From assembly GCA_020053155.1 (NCBI GenBank), contig JAGVNS010000108.1, positions 1 to 5,782 on the forward strand: 5,782 bases of DNA. The letters are read 5' to 3'. Each line of letters opens with the position of its first letter. The first letter of the stretch is position 1. Positions 1-5,166 of this stretch are shown here, one piece after another. Made by a program: the position numbers and the translations under genes. The notes under the pieces were generated by a model that made no database searches, had not been told where the DNA came from, and saw only the letters and a list, made by a program, of their open reading frames with translations. The stretch comes from Nitrososphaerota archaeon (lineage in GTDB: Archaea; Iainarchaeota; Iainarchaeia; Iainarchaeales; VGJJ01).

Positions 1-37
1 GACAGGAATCCCAAAAAACGTCCAAGAACTAAAACAA

Positions 38-90
38 GACCGGCGACCTTTCATCCGCCGGTCCTACAGACCGGCGGTATTCCCGGTCGC
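38..90. repeat. GC-rich inverted/direct repeat cluster forming a strong hairpin
   Basis: The perfect 9-bp arms CCGCCGGTC (55-63) and GACCGGCGG (69-77) enclose a 5-nt loop, CTACA. A further outer pairing is possible between GCGACC (43-48) and GGTCGC (85-90). The left flank also carries GACCGGCG (38-45), a near-direct copy of the right arm. The block therefore contains four related copies of one GC-rich word in alternating orientation, in an otherwise A/T-rich gene-free stretch. It could be a structured RNA element, a REP-like or IS200/IS605-end-like palindrome dispersed in the genome, or a terminator hairpin. The sequence shows the structure clearly; the role is inference. Confidence 0.75.
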
Positions 91-102
91 ATTAGATAAC
101 AA

Positions 103-108
103 TTTTTT
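103..108 (+). terminator. possible oligo-T terminator for rightward transcription entering from the left
   Basis: A run of six T lies on the plus strand 12 nt after the outer arm of the 43-90 hairpin. Archaeal RNA polymerase terminates mainly at oligo-T runs, with hairpins optional. No plus-strand gene is visible upstream, so this would only matter if one ends just outside the window. Weak assignment. Confidence 0.3.
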
Positions 109-126
109 GTCTTTCATACGCAGAGG

Positions 127-132
127 AAAAAA
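127..132 (-). terminator. oligo-T terminator candidate for scpA
   Basis: Six consecutive A on the plus strand give a T6 run in the minus-strand transcript, within a pyrimidine-rich tract (CTCCTCTTTTTTCCTC), about 25 nt after the scpA stop codon. This matches the usual archaeal oligo-T termination signal. The hairpin at 43-90 lies further downstream and could add to it. Confidence 0.5.
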
Positions 133-156
133 GAGGAGTATTTAATGGAAATGGAA

Positions 157-960
157 TTATGCCACCGATGCCGACTCCCCCAGGGAGCTTGAATTCTCTA
201 CACGTGAAATGAAAATATCCCCAAAAAGGGTTTCCTGCCACGCATTGAGTGTACGGTCGTTCACCAAAAAAAGCAGGGCGAGAAAGAATTCAATGACTTC
301 ATTTATGGAACGACCTTTCATCATGGTTGAAAAACGCGCCAATCCGGTTTCATCCGCAAACGAGGAGACCATCTCAAAGACTTCTTTCATTTTATCCTCC
401 AAATTCATGGAGGCAAAAGGGAGATTGAAGACGGGGCGGTCTCTCCCATCCCGTTCACGTTGCACTTTGCTCTTGGTTCTATCCAGAATGGCTTCAATGC
501 TTTCCACCAATTGGTCGAGGGTGACTTTTCCCTCCCGTGAAAGGTTGGGGGAAAGCAATTCAGGCATCATACCCCCTAACAACTGCTCTTCCGTCATCAA
601 AGCCTTCCATTCTACCTCATTCGCTTCCTCTAATGAAGGGATGCGCAAGGCACGCGCTTTGAACTTCAACAAAATGGCACTCGCCAATATCGCATTCGCG
701 GGCAAGCGCAAATCCGAATCGTTGAGGGAACGAATCTTCTCCAAATATTTTTTGGCCAATTCTTTTACATCGATGTTCCATGGGTCCATCTTTTCGCTTT
801 TAACCAGGGAAATGAGAATGGTTTTCCATGCGGGCTGCTCAATCAATCCTACAAAATCGTCCGAGGATTGCAATGAGACGTCGGTATCAATCACCTCCAC
901 CCCCGCAAAATCACCATCTTCCTCGCGGGTCGTACCTCGCGAGCGGGAACGTCTGGGCAT
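157..960 (-). CDS. scpA: Segregation and condensation protein A (ScpA, kleisin subunit of SMC complex)
   Basis: ScpA is the kleisin that bridges the two heads of an SMC dimer and so helps compact and segregate the chromosome. The 267-residue product has the family layout. A kleisin N-domain spans about residues 36-107 (DDFVGLIEQPAWKTILISLV, then KSEKMDPWNIDVKELAKKYL and ILASAILLKFKARAL). A charged linker follows, and a C-terminal winged helix spans about 187-252, ending in the hallmark LFGDIFI. Residues 1-35 are a basic-then-acidic extension (MPRRSRSRG...REEDGDFAG) of unknown use. I start at the ATG at 960. The in-frame TTG at 969 adds only three residues, and a TATA-like element centred 25.5 bp upstream of the ATG fits a leaderless message. 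The gene is transcribed alone and divergently from the KaiC-like gene. No smc or scpB is visible in the window. Confidence 0.9.
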   Translation of the reverse strand: MPRRSRSRGTTREEDGDFAGVEVIDTDVSLQSSDDFVGLIEQPAWKTILISLVKSEKMDPWNIDVKELAKKYLEKIRSLNDSDLRLPANAILASAILLKFKARALRIPSLEEANEVEWKALMTEEQLLGGMMPELLSPNLSREGKVTLDQLVESIEAILDRTKSKVQRERDGRDRPVFNLPFASMNLEDKMKEVFEMVSSFADETGLARFSTMMKGRSINEVIEFFLALLFLVNDRTLNAWQETLFGDIFISRVENSSSLGESASVA

Positions 961-981
961 ACACCCCAAAACGGGTCCAAC

Positions 982-989
982 TAATTAAA
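982..989 (-). promoter_or_regulatory. TATA element for leaderless scpA
   Basis: The minus strand reads TTTAATTA, centred 25.5 bp upstream of the A of the scpA ATG (960). That spacing would place the transcription start at the start codon itself. There is no correctly spaced Shine-Dalgarno motif: the GGGGTG upstream lies only about 1 nt from the ATG. A clear BRE is not visible upstream. Assignment rests on composition and spacing. Confidence 0.5.
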
Positions 990-1008
990 GGTGACATTGG
1001 CACATGGG

Positions 1009-1017
1009 TTAATAAAT
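1009..1017 (+). promoter_or_regulatory. TATA element for leaderless KaiC-like gene
   Basis: TTAATAAAT is centred about 25 bp upstream of the ATG at 1038, and no Shine-Dalgarno motif precedes that ATG, as expected for a leaderless archaeal transcript. It lies back to back with the scpA TATA element, only about 19 bp away, so the two pre-initiation complexes would share or compete for the intervening DNA. Confidence 0.55.
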
Positions 1018-1037
1018 CCCAAAAATATCTCTCCAGG

Positions 1038-1769
1038 ATGAAACGCGTTCCTACAGGAATACCTGGTTTTGATGAACTCATCGAAGGGGGAATCCCTGAA
1101 GGAGCATCCATTCTCGTGGGCGGGGGTCCTGGTGCGGGAAAGACCATTTTCGCGATGCAGTACATTTACGAAGGGGCGCGCTCGTACAATGAGCCCGGCC
1201 TCTATGTTACACTTGAAACGGGATTGAAGGACATCACGTGGAACATGCAGTCGTTCTCCTGGGACATTAAGACGCTGCAGGACAAGAATTTGATGAAGAT
1301 TTATCGCTTGAACCTCACCCACTCGCGGAGCGCGGAAGAGATTGAACAGCAAATAGAGAAGGAACTGGCCATCATCACCAAAATGGTGGACAGCATTGAC
1401 GCCAAGAGATTGGTCATTGACTCCGTCACGGCATTTGGGGTATGGATTCCAAAACGAGGGGCATTACGCCACATGATATTTGAATTCGCCAACCGATTGA
1501 AAGAGACGGGATGCACCACCCTCCTGACCAGCGAAATACCCAAGGAAAACCGGGACAACATCGGATACAAATTCTCCGCATATGGCGTGGAGGAGTTTGT
1601 CGCGGATGGGGTGGTTGGACTGTACTTTACTCCCCCAAACCGAAGCATTTTCGTGCGCAAGATGAGGGGAACCAACCATTCAAAGTCCGTCCACGCATTC
1701 GACATCGCGGAAAACGGAATTGAAATACACCCAAAAGATGAAATGCTTTGGGGCGCACTCAGACAATAA
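1038..1769 (+). CDS. KaiC/RAD55-like single-domain RecA-superfamily ATPase
   Basis: The 243-residue protein opens with the typical KaiC-family start VPTGIPGFDELIEGGIPEG. It has a complete P-loop (GGPGAGKT, 29-36), the catalytic glutamate region VTLETG (57-62, E60) and a Walker B strand RLVIDSVTAF (104-113, D108). Near the C-terminus KMRGTNHS (208-215) matches the region that supplies the lysine/arginine sensor at the subunit interface in KaiC-like hexamers. It has one domain, unlike the two-domain cyanobacterial clock KaiC. Archaeal proteins of this type are common but mostly uncharacterised; proposed roles include signalling, recombination accessory functions and control of motility. The ATG at 1038 is chosen over an upstream in-frame one at 828, which would overlap scpA and add low-complexity sequence. 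It is divergent from scpA and ends exactly where the convergent operon ends. Specific function unknown. Confidence 0.88.
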   Translation: MKRVPTGIPGFDELIEGGIPEGASILVGGGPGAGKTIFAMQYIYEGARSYNEPGLYVTLETGLKDITWNMQSFSWDIKTLQDKNLMKIYRLNLTHSRSAEEIEQQIEKELAIITKMVDSIDAKRLVIDSVTAFGVWIPKRGALRHMIFEFANRLKETGCTTLLTSEIPKENRDNIGYKFSAYGVEEFVADGVVGLYFTPPNRSIFVRKMRGTNHSKSVHAFDIAENGIEIHPKDEMLWGALRQ

Positions 1770-2024
1770 TCATTTTTTGCGGACGTTTTCGAGCCACCAT
1801 TCTTTGAGGAATGGAAATGACAATGTTGAAAGTACGTATCCAAAAACGGGAACGAGGGCATTCAGGAATGGATTGGGGGCATTAATCAACACTAAAAAAT
1901 AAACGACGATAAAATAAGTGGCAAGCGCAATGATTCCGCGGCGCATTTTACTCATTTCCCACGCTTTATCTGCCTCAACGCGGGCATTGCGCCTCAAAAT
2001 GGAGTGGACTTTTGCGCGACTCAT
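1770..2024 (-). CDS. Small two-helix membrane protein, function unknown
   Basis: This 84-residue protein has a basic, amphipathic N-terminus (RRNARVEADKAWEMSKMRR, about residues 11-29). A first hydrophobic helix follows (about 30-48), then a short turn with NAPNPF (48-53), a second hydrophobic segment (about 54-72) and a basic, aromatic C-tail KEWWLENVRKK. Positive charge at both ends predicts a helical hairpin with both termini in the cytoplasm. I do not recognise a named family. It is the last gene of the trm5-adk-tmk operon, starting 4 nt after the tmk stop, which suggests co-translation. Its stop codon abuts the stop codon of the convergent KaiC-like gene with no bases between. The regular topology and tight operon position support a real gene; its link to nucleotide metabolism is only positional. 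Confidence 0.75.
   Translation of the reverse strand: MSRAKVHSILRRNARVEADKAWEMSKMRRGIIALATYFIVVYFLVLINAPNPFLNALVPVFGYVLSTLSFPFLKEWWLENVRKK
1773..1778 (+). terminator. oligo-T terminator for the KaiC-like gene embedded in the convergent CDS
   Basis: A T6 run begins 4 nt after the TAA of the KaiC-like gene. On the other strand the same bases encode the final Lys-Lys codons (AAA AAA) of the small membrane protein. It is the only obvious termination signal for the plus-strand gene. Confidence 0.45.
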
Positions 2025-2028
2025 ATGT

Positions 2029-2670
2029 TCACTTCACAAACGCGTCCAATAATGGTTTAACAGCCTTTGCCACGTCCGCGTGAATCTGTTCAATGGATTG
2101 ATTGGCATTAATGATTTGGATTTTTTCATTGGGAAGCAGAGTGGGAAGTCGTAAGTATTGCTCTTTTACTTTTTCCAGAAACGCTATTTTCTCGAACTTA
2201 TCCAGATTCTTTCCCGCCTTCTCCATGCGTGCGACGCAGGTTTCGGGATTGATGTTGAATACCAACGTTACATCAGGAACCGGAAACCCGACATTCTCAT
2301 CAATGGTATGTTGCATGGGAACCCCTTGTGCACTTTGATAGGCGATGGTGGAATACTTGTATCGGTCACAAATCACCAGGCCTTTTTTCGCAAGAATGGG
2401 GGCAATGAGAGTATCCACATGCTGCTCGCGGTCCAAAACATATAGCTCGAGCATGCGCTCTTTGGCCGTTTGGGATTCATCGGAGGATTTGTTCTGGAGA
2501 CGGGCGTAAATGTTCTTTCCAAACTTAGAGTTTGTGGGCTCGTGCGTGAGCGTAACGGAATCAACCCCCTTAAACTCTGAAAAAATCCAGCTTGCTAGCA
2601 TCATGGCTTGGGTCGATTTCCCACACCCATCAATCCCTTCAACCACAATAAACAATCCCCGCTCCGACAT
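2029..2670 (-). CDS. tmk: Thymidylate kinase (dTMP kinase)
   Basis: It phosphorylates dTMP to dTDP with ATP, an essential step toward dTTP in the cytoplasm. The 213-residue product has the P-loop EGIDGCGKST (11-20), the substrate-side THEPTNSKFG (42-51), LDREQH (79-84), the DRY motif in CDRYKYSTIAYQSAQG (101-116), the strand VPDVTLVFNINPE (131-143), and a LID-like segment with DKFE (157-160). Length and motif order match the family. The start is the ATG at 2670, because a Shine-Dalgarno AAGGAG sits 9 nt upstream; an in-frame TTG at 2679 immediately adjoins that motif and is unlikely. It follows adk in the operon with a 13-nt gap and precedes the small membrane protein by 4 nt. Assignment is firm. 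Confidence 0.93.
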   Translation of the reverse strand: MSERGLFIVVEGIDGCGKSTQAMMLASWIFSEFKGVDSVTLTHEPTNSKFGKNIYARLQNKSSDESQTAKERMLELYVLDREQHVDTLIAPILAKKGLVICDRYKYSTIAYQSAQGVPMQHTIDENVGFPVPDVTLVFNINPETCVARMEKAGKNLDKFEKIAFLEKVKEQYLRLPTLLPNEKIQIINANQSIEQIHADVAKAVKPLLDAFVK

Positions 2671-2679
2671 TTGAATCAA

Positions 2680-2685
2680 CTCCTT
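2680..2685 (-). promoter_or_regulatory. Shine-Dalgarno site of tmk, overlapping the adk stop
   Basis: The minus strand reads TAAGGAG, in which TAA is the adk stop codon and AAGGAG is a strong ribosome-binding site 9 nt before the tmk ATG at 2670. It decides the tmk start and contrasts with the leaderless first genes of the transcription units here. Confidence 0.75.
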
Positions 2686-3322
2686 ATTTCAATATGGATA
2701 CTACCTTCTCAATCCGTTTAAAGACTACCTTTGGGCTTCCCACCCCATTGATGTAGAATACAGGATAGTGATGCGAGGCCCATTCCAATACGGGATGGGT
2801 CTCTTTCCAATACACACGGAATCGTTCCTGGATTACAGAGGGTTTGTCGTCGTTGCGCAAAATCAATTTTCCCCCTTCCGCATCGCAATGTCCTTTACGC
2901 ACGGGCAGGTTGTGCGCGCCATACACTTTTCCACACTTCTCGCATTGGCGGCGGGATTTTAGTCGTTCAATGATTATTTTTTCTGGAACATCCACAAAAA
3001 TAAAAGATGAAATAGGGTGTTTTCTTCCCAGAATGGACCCGGTTCCTTTGGCTTGAACCATGTTCCGGGGAAAGCCGTCCAAGACAACGTTTTTGGTTGA
3101 CTTTTGAGAAAGAAACTCTCGCAATACAAAATAAGCAATTTTATCAGTAGCCAAGTGTCCATGCAAAAGCAGCGAATCGATTTCTTGGGCGTATTTTCCC
3201 CCTTCTTTGGCGTGGCGGCGCAATGCCTGACCCATCGAAAAATGAACCCATCCTTTCTTGGTTAACATTTGGGCATAAGTTCCTTTACCCGAACCAGGGG
3301 GCCCTAAAAAAACAATTTTCAT
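2684..3322 (-). CDS. adk: Adenylate kinase (bacterial-type, long LID with metal-site cysteines)
   Basis: It interconverts ATP + AMP and 2 ADP. The 212-residue protein has the P-loop GPPGSGKGT (7-15), the AMP-binding helix FSMGQALRR (28-36), DGFPRNMVQA (82-91), the LID domain starting at RLKSRRQCEKCG (120-131), and the C-terminal LRNDDKPSVIQERFRVY (155-171) containing the catalytic arginines. The LID keeps C127, C130 and C146, but the fourth zinc-ligand position is Glu (E149, CDAE) rather than Cys or the Asp known in some Bacillus enzymes. The usual STGD of the AMP site reads SMGQ. These changes could alter metal binding or affinity, but the core catalytic residues are present. This is the long-LID bacterial type, not the archaeal AdkA type. 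The start codon overlaps the trm5 stop (ATGA), implying translational coupling; no separate Shine-Dalgarno is seen. Confidence 0.92.
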   Translation of the reverse strand: MKIVFLGPPGSGKGTYAQMLTKKGWVHFSMGQALRRHAKEGGKYAQEIDSLLLHGHLATDKIAYFVLREFLSQKSTKNVVLDGFPRNMVQAKGTGSILGRKHPISSFIFVDVPEKIIIERLKSRRQCEKCGKVYGAHNLPVRKGHCDAEGGKLILRNDDKPSVIQERFRVYWKETHPVLEWASHHYPVFYINGVGSPKVVFKRIEKVVSILK

Positions 3323-4215
3323 GCAGAGCGTATTTTTTTGGCCTTCTTAAATGCGCGGGCTTTTTTCATTTTCCCTATTCGCAGACCGATGCACCATTGT
3401 TGCTTGCGCGGAGAATAATCGCTGACTTTGTGGGTGTACTCTATTTTCCAAGGAATGCGAAGCGGCTTCATGGCGTTGTAAATAAGGCGCTCTGCCTCCT
3501 CTTCCAAATTTGAACCGGAAACAAAAAGGTAAACATGAATGATTCCCCCCGCTTTGCACCAGTTTACGGCGCTGCGTAATTGAGAGAGAGCGGTGTCGGG
3601 AGCAGGCATGACTACATGGTCGCATCGTTCAAGAGGATGGATTTTGGCCACATCCCCCCACACGGGAATAACCAGAAAATCCACTTTGTTGAAACGAAGA
3701 TTTTGTTCAAGGAAGGGTTTGGCGGAAGGGTTCCATTCCAACGCATACACGCGCTTGGGTTTGCAGTGCTTGGCGATGACAATGGCGTACGGCCCCGCTC
3801 CCGAAAAAAACACCGCCACCGTCTGATTTTTCCGAATGAGGGAAGCGATGCGATGCCTTTCCGTTGCGAGTCGGGGATTGAAAAAAACCTTTCCGGGGTG
3901 AACGCGGAAAACGCACCCCCACTCTTTGTGTTCCACAATGGAATCCTTTTTTCCCACAATCCAGCGAATTTTTTCAATGCGGTATTTCCCCGAATGGGTA
4001 CCCACCTTCTCATACACGCCCGTCAAGCGGGGATTGGTTTCCAGCAACGCATGAGCGATTTTCTTCCTTTTCTTCTTCAACGCATCAGGAATCTCAAGCA
4101 GGGCCATGCTGCCCAGCACGTCAAAGGAATAAATAGCCTGTTTTTGCTCGTTGGAAGTGAGAATTTTCTTCACCTCGTCACGAAAGGAAGGAAGTTTAGC
4201 ACCGGCCGTGGACAT
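3319..4215 (-). CDS. trm5: Trm5-family class I tRNA (guanine-37) methyltransferase
   Basis: Members of COG2520 use SAM to make m1G37 on tRNA (Trm5), or act in wyosine synthesis as Taw2, which transfers the aminocarboxypropyl group. The 298-residue protein has a D2-like domain starting at YSFDVLGSMALLEIP (29-43), the family signature FFNPRLATERHRI (111-123), the SAM loop FFSGAGPYA (136-144) in place of FAGVGPF, the acidic strand end LEWNP (159-163), WGD (186-188), the active-site segment VVMPAPDTAL (201-210), GGIIHVY (223-229) and a terminal DYSPR (266-270). The N-terminal D1 domain of full-length archaeal Trm5b is absent: only about 28 residues precede D2. A lysine-rich tail (282-295) may aid RNA binding. 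It is the first gene of the trm5-adk-tmk operon and is probably leaderless. Family assignment is firm; the choice between Trm5 and Taw2 activity is less certain. Confidence 0.83.
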   Translation of the reverse strand: MSTAGAKLPSFRDEVKKILTSNEQKQAIYSFDVLGSMALLEIPDALKKKRKKIAHALLETNPRLTGVYEKVGTHSGKYRIEKIRWIVGKKDSIVEHKEWGCVFRVHPGKVFFNPRLATERHRIASLIRKNQTVAVFFSGAGPYAIVIAKHCKPKRVYALEWNPSAKPFLEQNLRFNKVDFLVIPVWGDVAKIHPLERCDHVVMPAPDTALSQLRSAVNWCKAGGIIHVYLFVSGSNLEEEAERLIYNAMKPLRIPWKIEYTHKVSDYSPRKQQWCIGLRIGKMKKARAFKKAKKIRSA

Positions 4216-4236
4216 GCACCAGGAATTGGGAAAGAC

Positions 4237-4244
4237 CTTTTAAG
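4237..4244. promoter_or_regulatory. Palindromic TATA element probably shared by trm5 operon and DUF63 gene
   Basis: CTTTTAAG is followed on either strand by a start codon lacking a Shine-Dalgarno: the trm5-like ATG at 4215 (25.5 bp from the element centre) and the DUF63 ATG at 4268 (27.5 bp). The flank upstream of the box is purine-rich in both reading directions (GGGAAAGAC on plus, GGGAGGAGATG on minus), as expected for BRE elements. The whole intergenic region is 52 bp and contains no second TATA-like sequence that I can see. Confidence 0.6.
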
Positions 4245-4267
4245 CATCTCCTCCCATCCCCCTGTTT

Positions 4268-5125
4268 ATGGGTGTGGACATTGCTTCGTTCATTCATGAG
4301 TACTTTATCCGGCCCATGATTGATTCGAGCGTGCCGGGATACAACATGATCAACACCCTCACGTATGGGGCCATTTTGATGGGAGCGGCATTCTACGTCA
4401 TTTACCCTTTCCTCAAGAAAAAGGAAATGAGATTCGATTGGGAGTTTTTGAAAACGCTGCTTCCCTACATTTTATTTGGAATCAGCCTCCGTGTGTTAGA
4501 GGACCTAAAAATTCTCGCACGAAGCCCCAGCCCGCTTGACCCAGGATTTTACATTTTCACCCCCGGAATTTGGATTCTGACATTCATATTAGTGATGATT
4601 GGAATGTTCATTGGAAAATGGATTGAAAAAAAAACAAAATATTCCGCGCCAACTGCCATGTTTTATTTTGGAATTTTAATCAGCGCACCTTTGCTCCTGT
4701 TTCACATTCTCAACGCAATCGAGTGGGGGGGAGTAATTGCAGTTGTAGGGATTGCGGGAGTTATTTGTACCATTGTTTTTTTCCTTGCTAAAAAAGTGAA
4801 TTGGGACTTTTTGGACACACCCCTTGCCAAGGCCGCATTTTTGGGGCAGGTATTGGATACGAGCGCCACGTTCGTGGCACTCGAATTTTTTCAGTGCGGG
4901 GAACAGCACGTGCTTCCCCGCCTCTTGTTTGGGGCGTTCGGAAACATCTCGTTCTTTTTTATCAAAATTCCGTTGGTGCTGCTCATATTGTATTGGCTGC
5001 ATAAAGAATACCAGAAAGAAGACCCGCATCTGCACGGATTCATCCTCCTATTCCTCGCCATACTTGGATTGGCCACGGGAGGCCGGGATGCCCTCACGGT
5101 TTGGATGGGAACCTGCTCCCCGTAA
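4268..5125 (+). CDS. DUF63 family polytopic membrane protein
   Basis: This 285-residue, very hydrophobic protein has about seven or eight predicted membrane segments (roughly 31-49, 62-78, 101-118, 128-148, 154-174, 190-207, 222-244, 256-271). It carries the signature positions I associate with the archaeal DUF63 family: YNMINTLTYG (25-34), the charged intramembrane RVLEDL (75-80), TPGIW (98-102), LDTSATF (196-202), GEQH (211-214), IK (232-233) and GGRD (271-274). Conserved charged and polar residues (R75, D79, D197, E212, H214, K233, R273, D274) in or near the membrane are more typical of an enzyme or transporter than a structural protein. The function is not known to me. It is divergent from the trm5 operon, probably leaderless, and followed by dphB after 41 nt, possibly co-transcribed. 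Confidence 0.82.
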   Translation: MGVDIASFIHEYFIRPMIDSSVPGYNMINTLTYGAILMGAAFYVIYPFLKKKEMRFDWEFLKTLLPYILFGISLRVLEDLKILARSPSPLDPGFYIFTPGIWILTFILVMIGMFIGKWIEKKTKYSAPTAMFYFGILISAPLLLFHILNAIEWGGVIAVVGIAGVICTIVFFLAKKVNWDFLDTPLAKAAFLGQVLDTSATFVALEFFQCGEQHVLPRLLFGAFGNISFFFIKIPLVLLILYWLHKEYQKEDPHLHGFILLFLAILGLATGGRDALTVWMGTCSP

Positions 5126-5131
5126 AGGGAG

Positions 5132-5141
5132 AAAATAATAA
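5132..5141 (+). promoter_or_regulatory. possible TATA element for dphB
   Basis: An A/T-rich tract (AAAATAATAA) lies in the 41-nt gap after the DUF63 stop, centred about 29-30 bp upstream of the dphB ATG (5167). No Shine-Dalgarno motif precedes that ATG. The spacing is a little longer than at the other promoters here, so transcription might begin a few bases upstream of the ATG. dphB may instead depend on read-through from the DUF63 gene. Confidence 0.35.
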
Positions 5142-5166
5142 CCCGTCTCGTGTGGGAACGAATGCC

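Noticed and set aside
1..54. Short minus-strand frame from an ATG at 54 running off the left edge, and another tiny frame at about 67-117
   Set aside because: Only 18 and 17 codons. The ATG of the first lies inside the hairpin repeat, there is no ribosome-binding site, and the residues match nothing I recognise. It could be the start of a gene outside the window, but there is too little to call.
38..90. CRISPR repeat or tRNA-like interpretation of the hairpin block
   Set aside because: The copies are not evenly spaced with unique spacers, and there is no cloverleaf or T-arm consensus.
145..192. 15-codon plus-strand frame with a Shine-Dalgarno-like GAGGAG upstream, overlapping the scpA 3' end
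   Set aside because: Too short, with no conserved features. The GAGGAG is the complement of the pyrimidine-rich scpA terminator tract.
209..988. Long open frame (259 codons) on the plus strand opposite scpA
   Set aside because: It is antisense to nearly all of a well-supported ScpA gene, its product has no recognisable domain, and its composition (Ser/Arg/Lys-rich) fits a codon-bias shadow.
828..1037. 70-codon N-terminal extension of the KaiC-like protein in the same frame
   Set aside because: It would overlap scpA and is low-complexity (Arg/Pro/Gln/His-rich). The family start motif begins right after the ATG at 1038, which has a well-placed TATA element.
3580..4299. Open frame of 239 codons on the plus strand opposite the trm5-like gene
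   Set aside because: It overlaps both the Trm5-family gene and the start of the DUF63 gene, crosses the promoter region, and encodes no recognisable domain.
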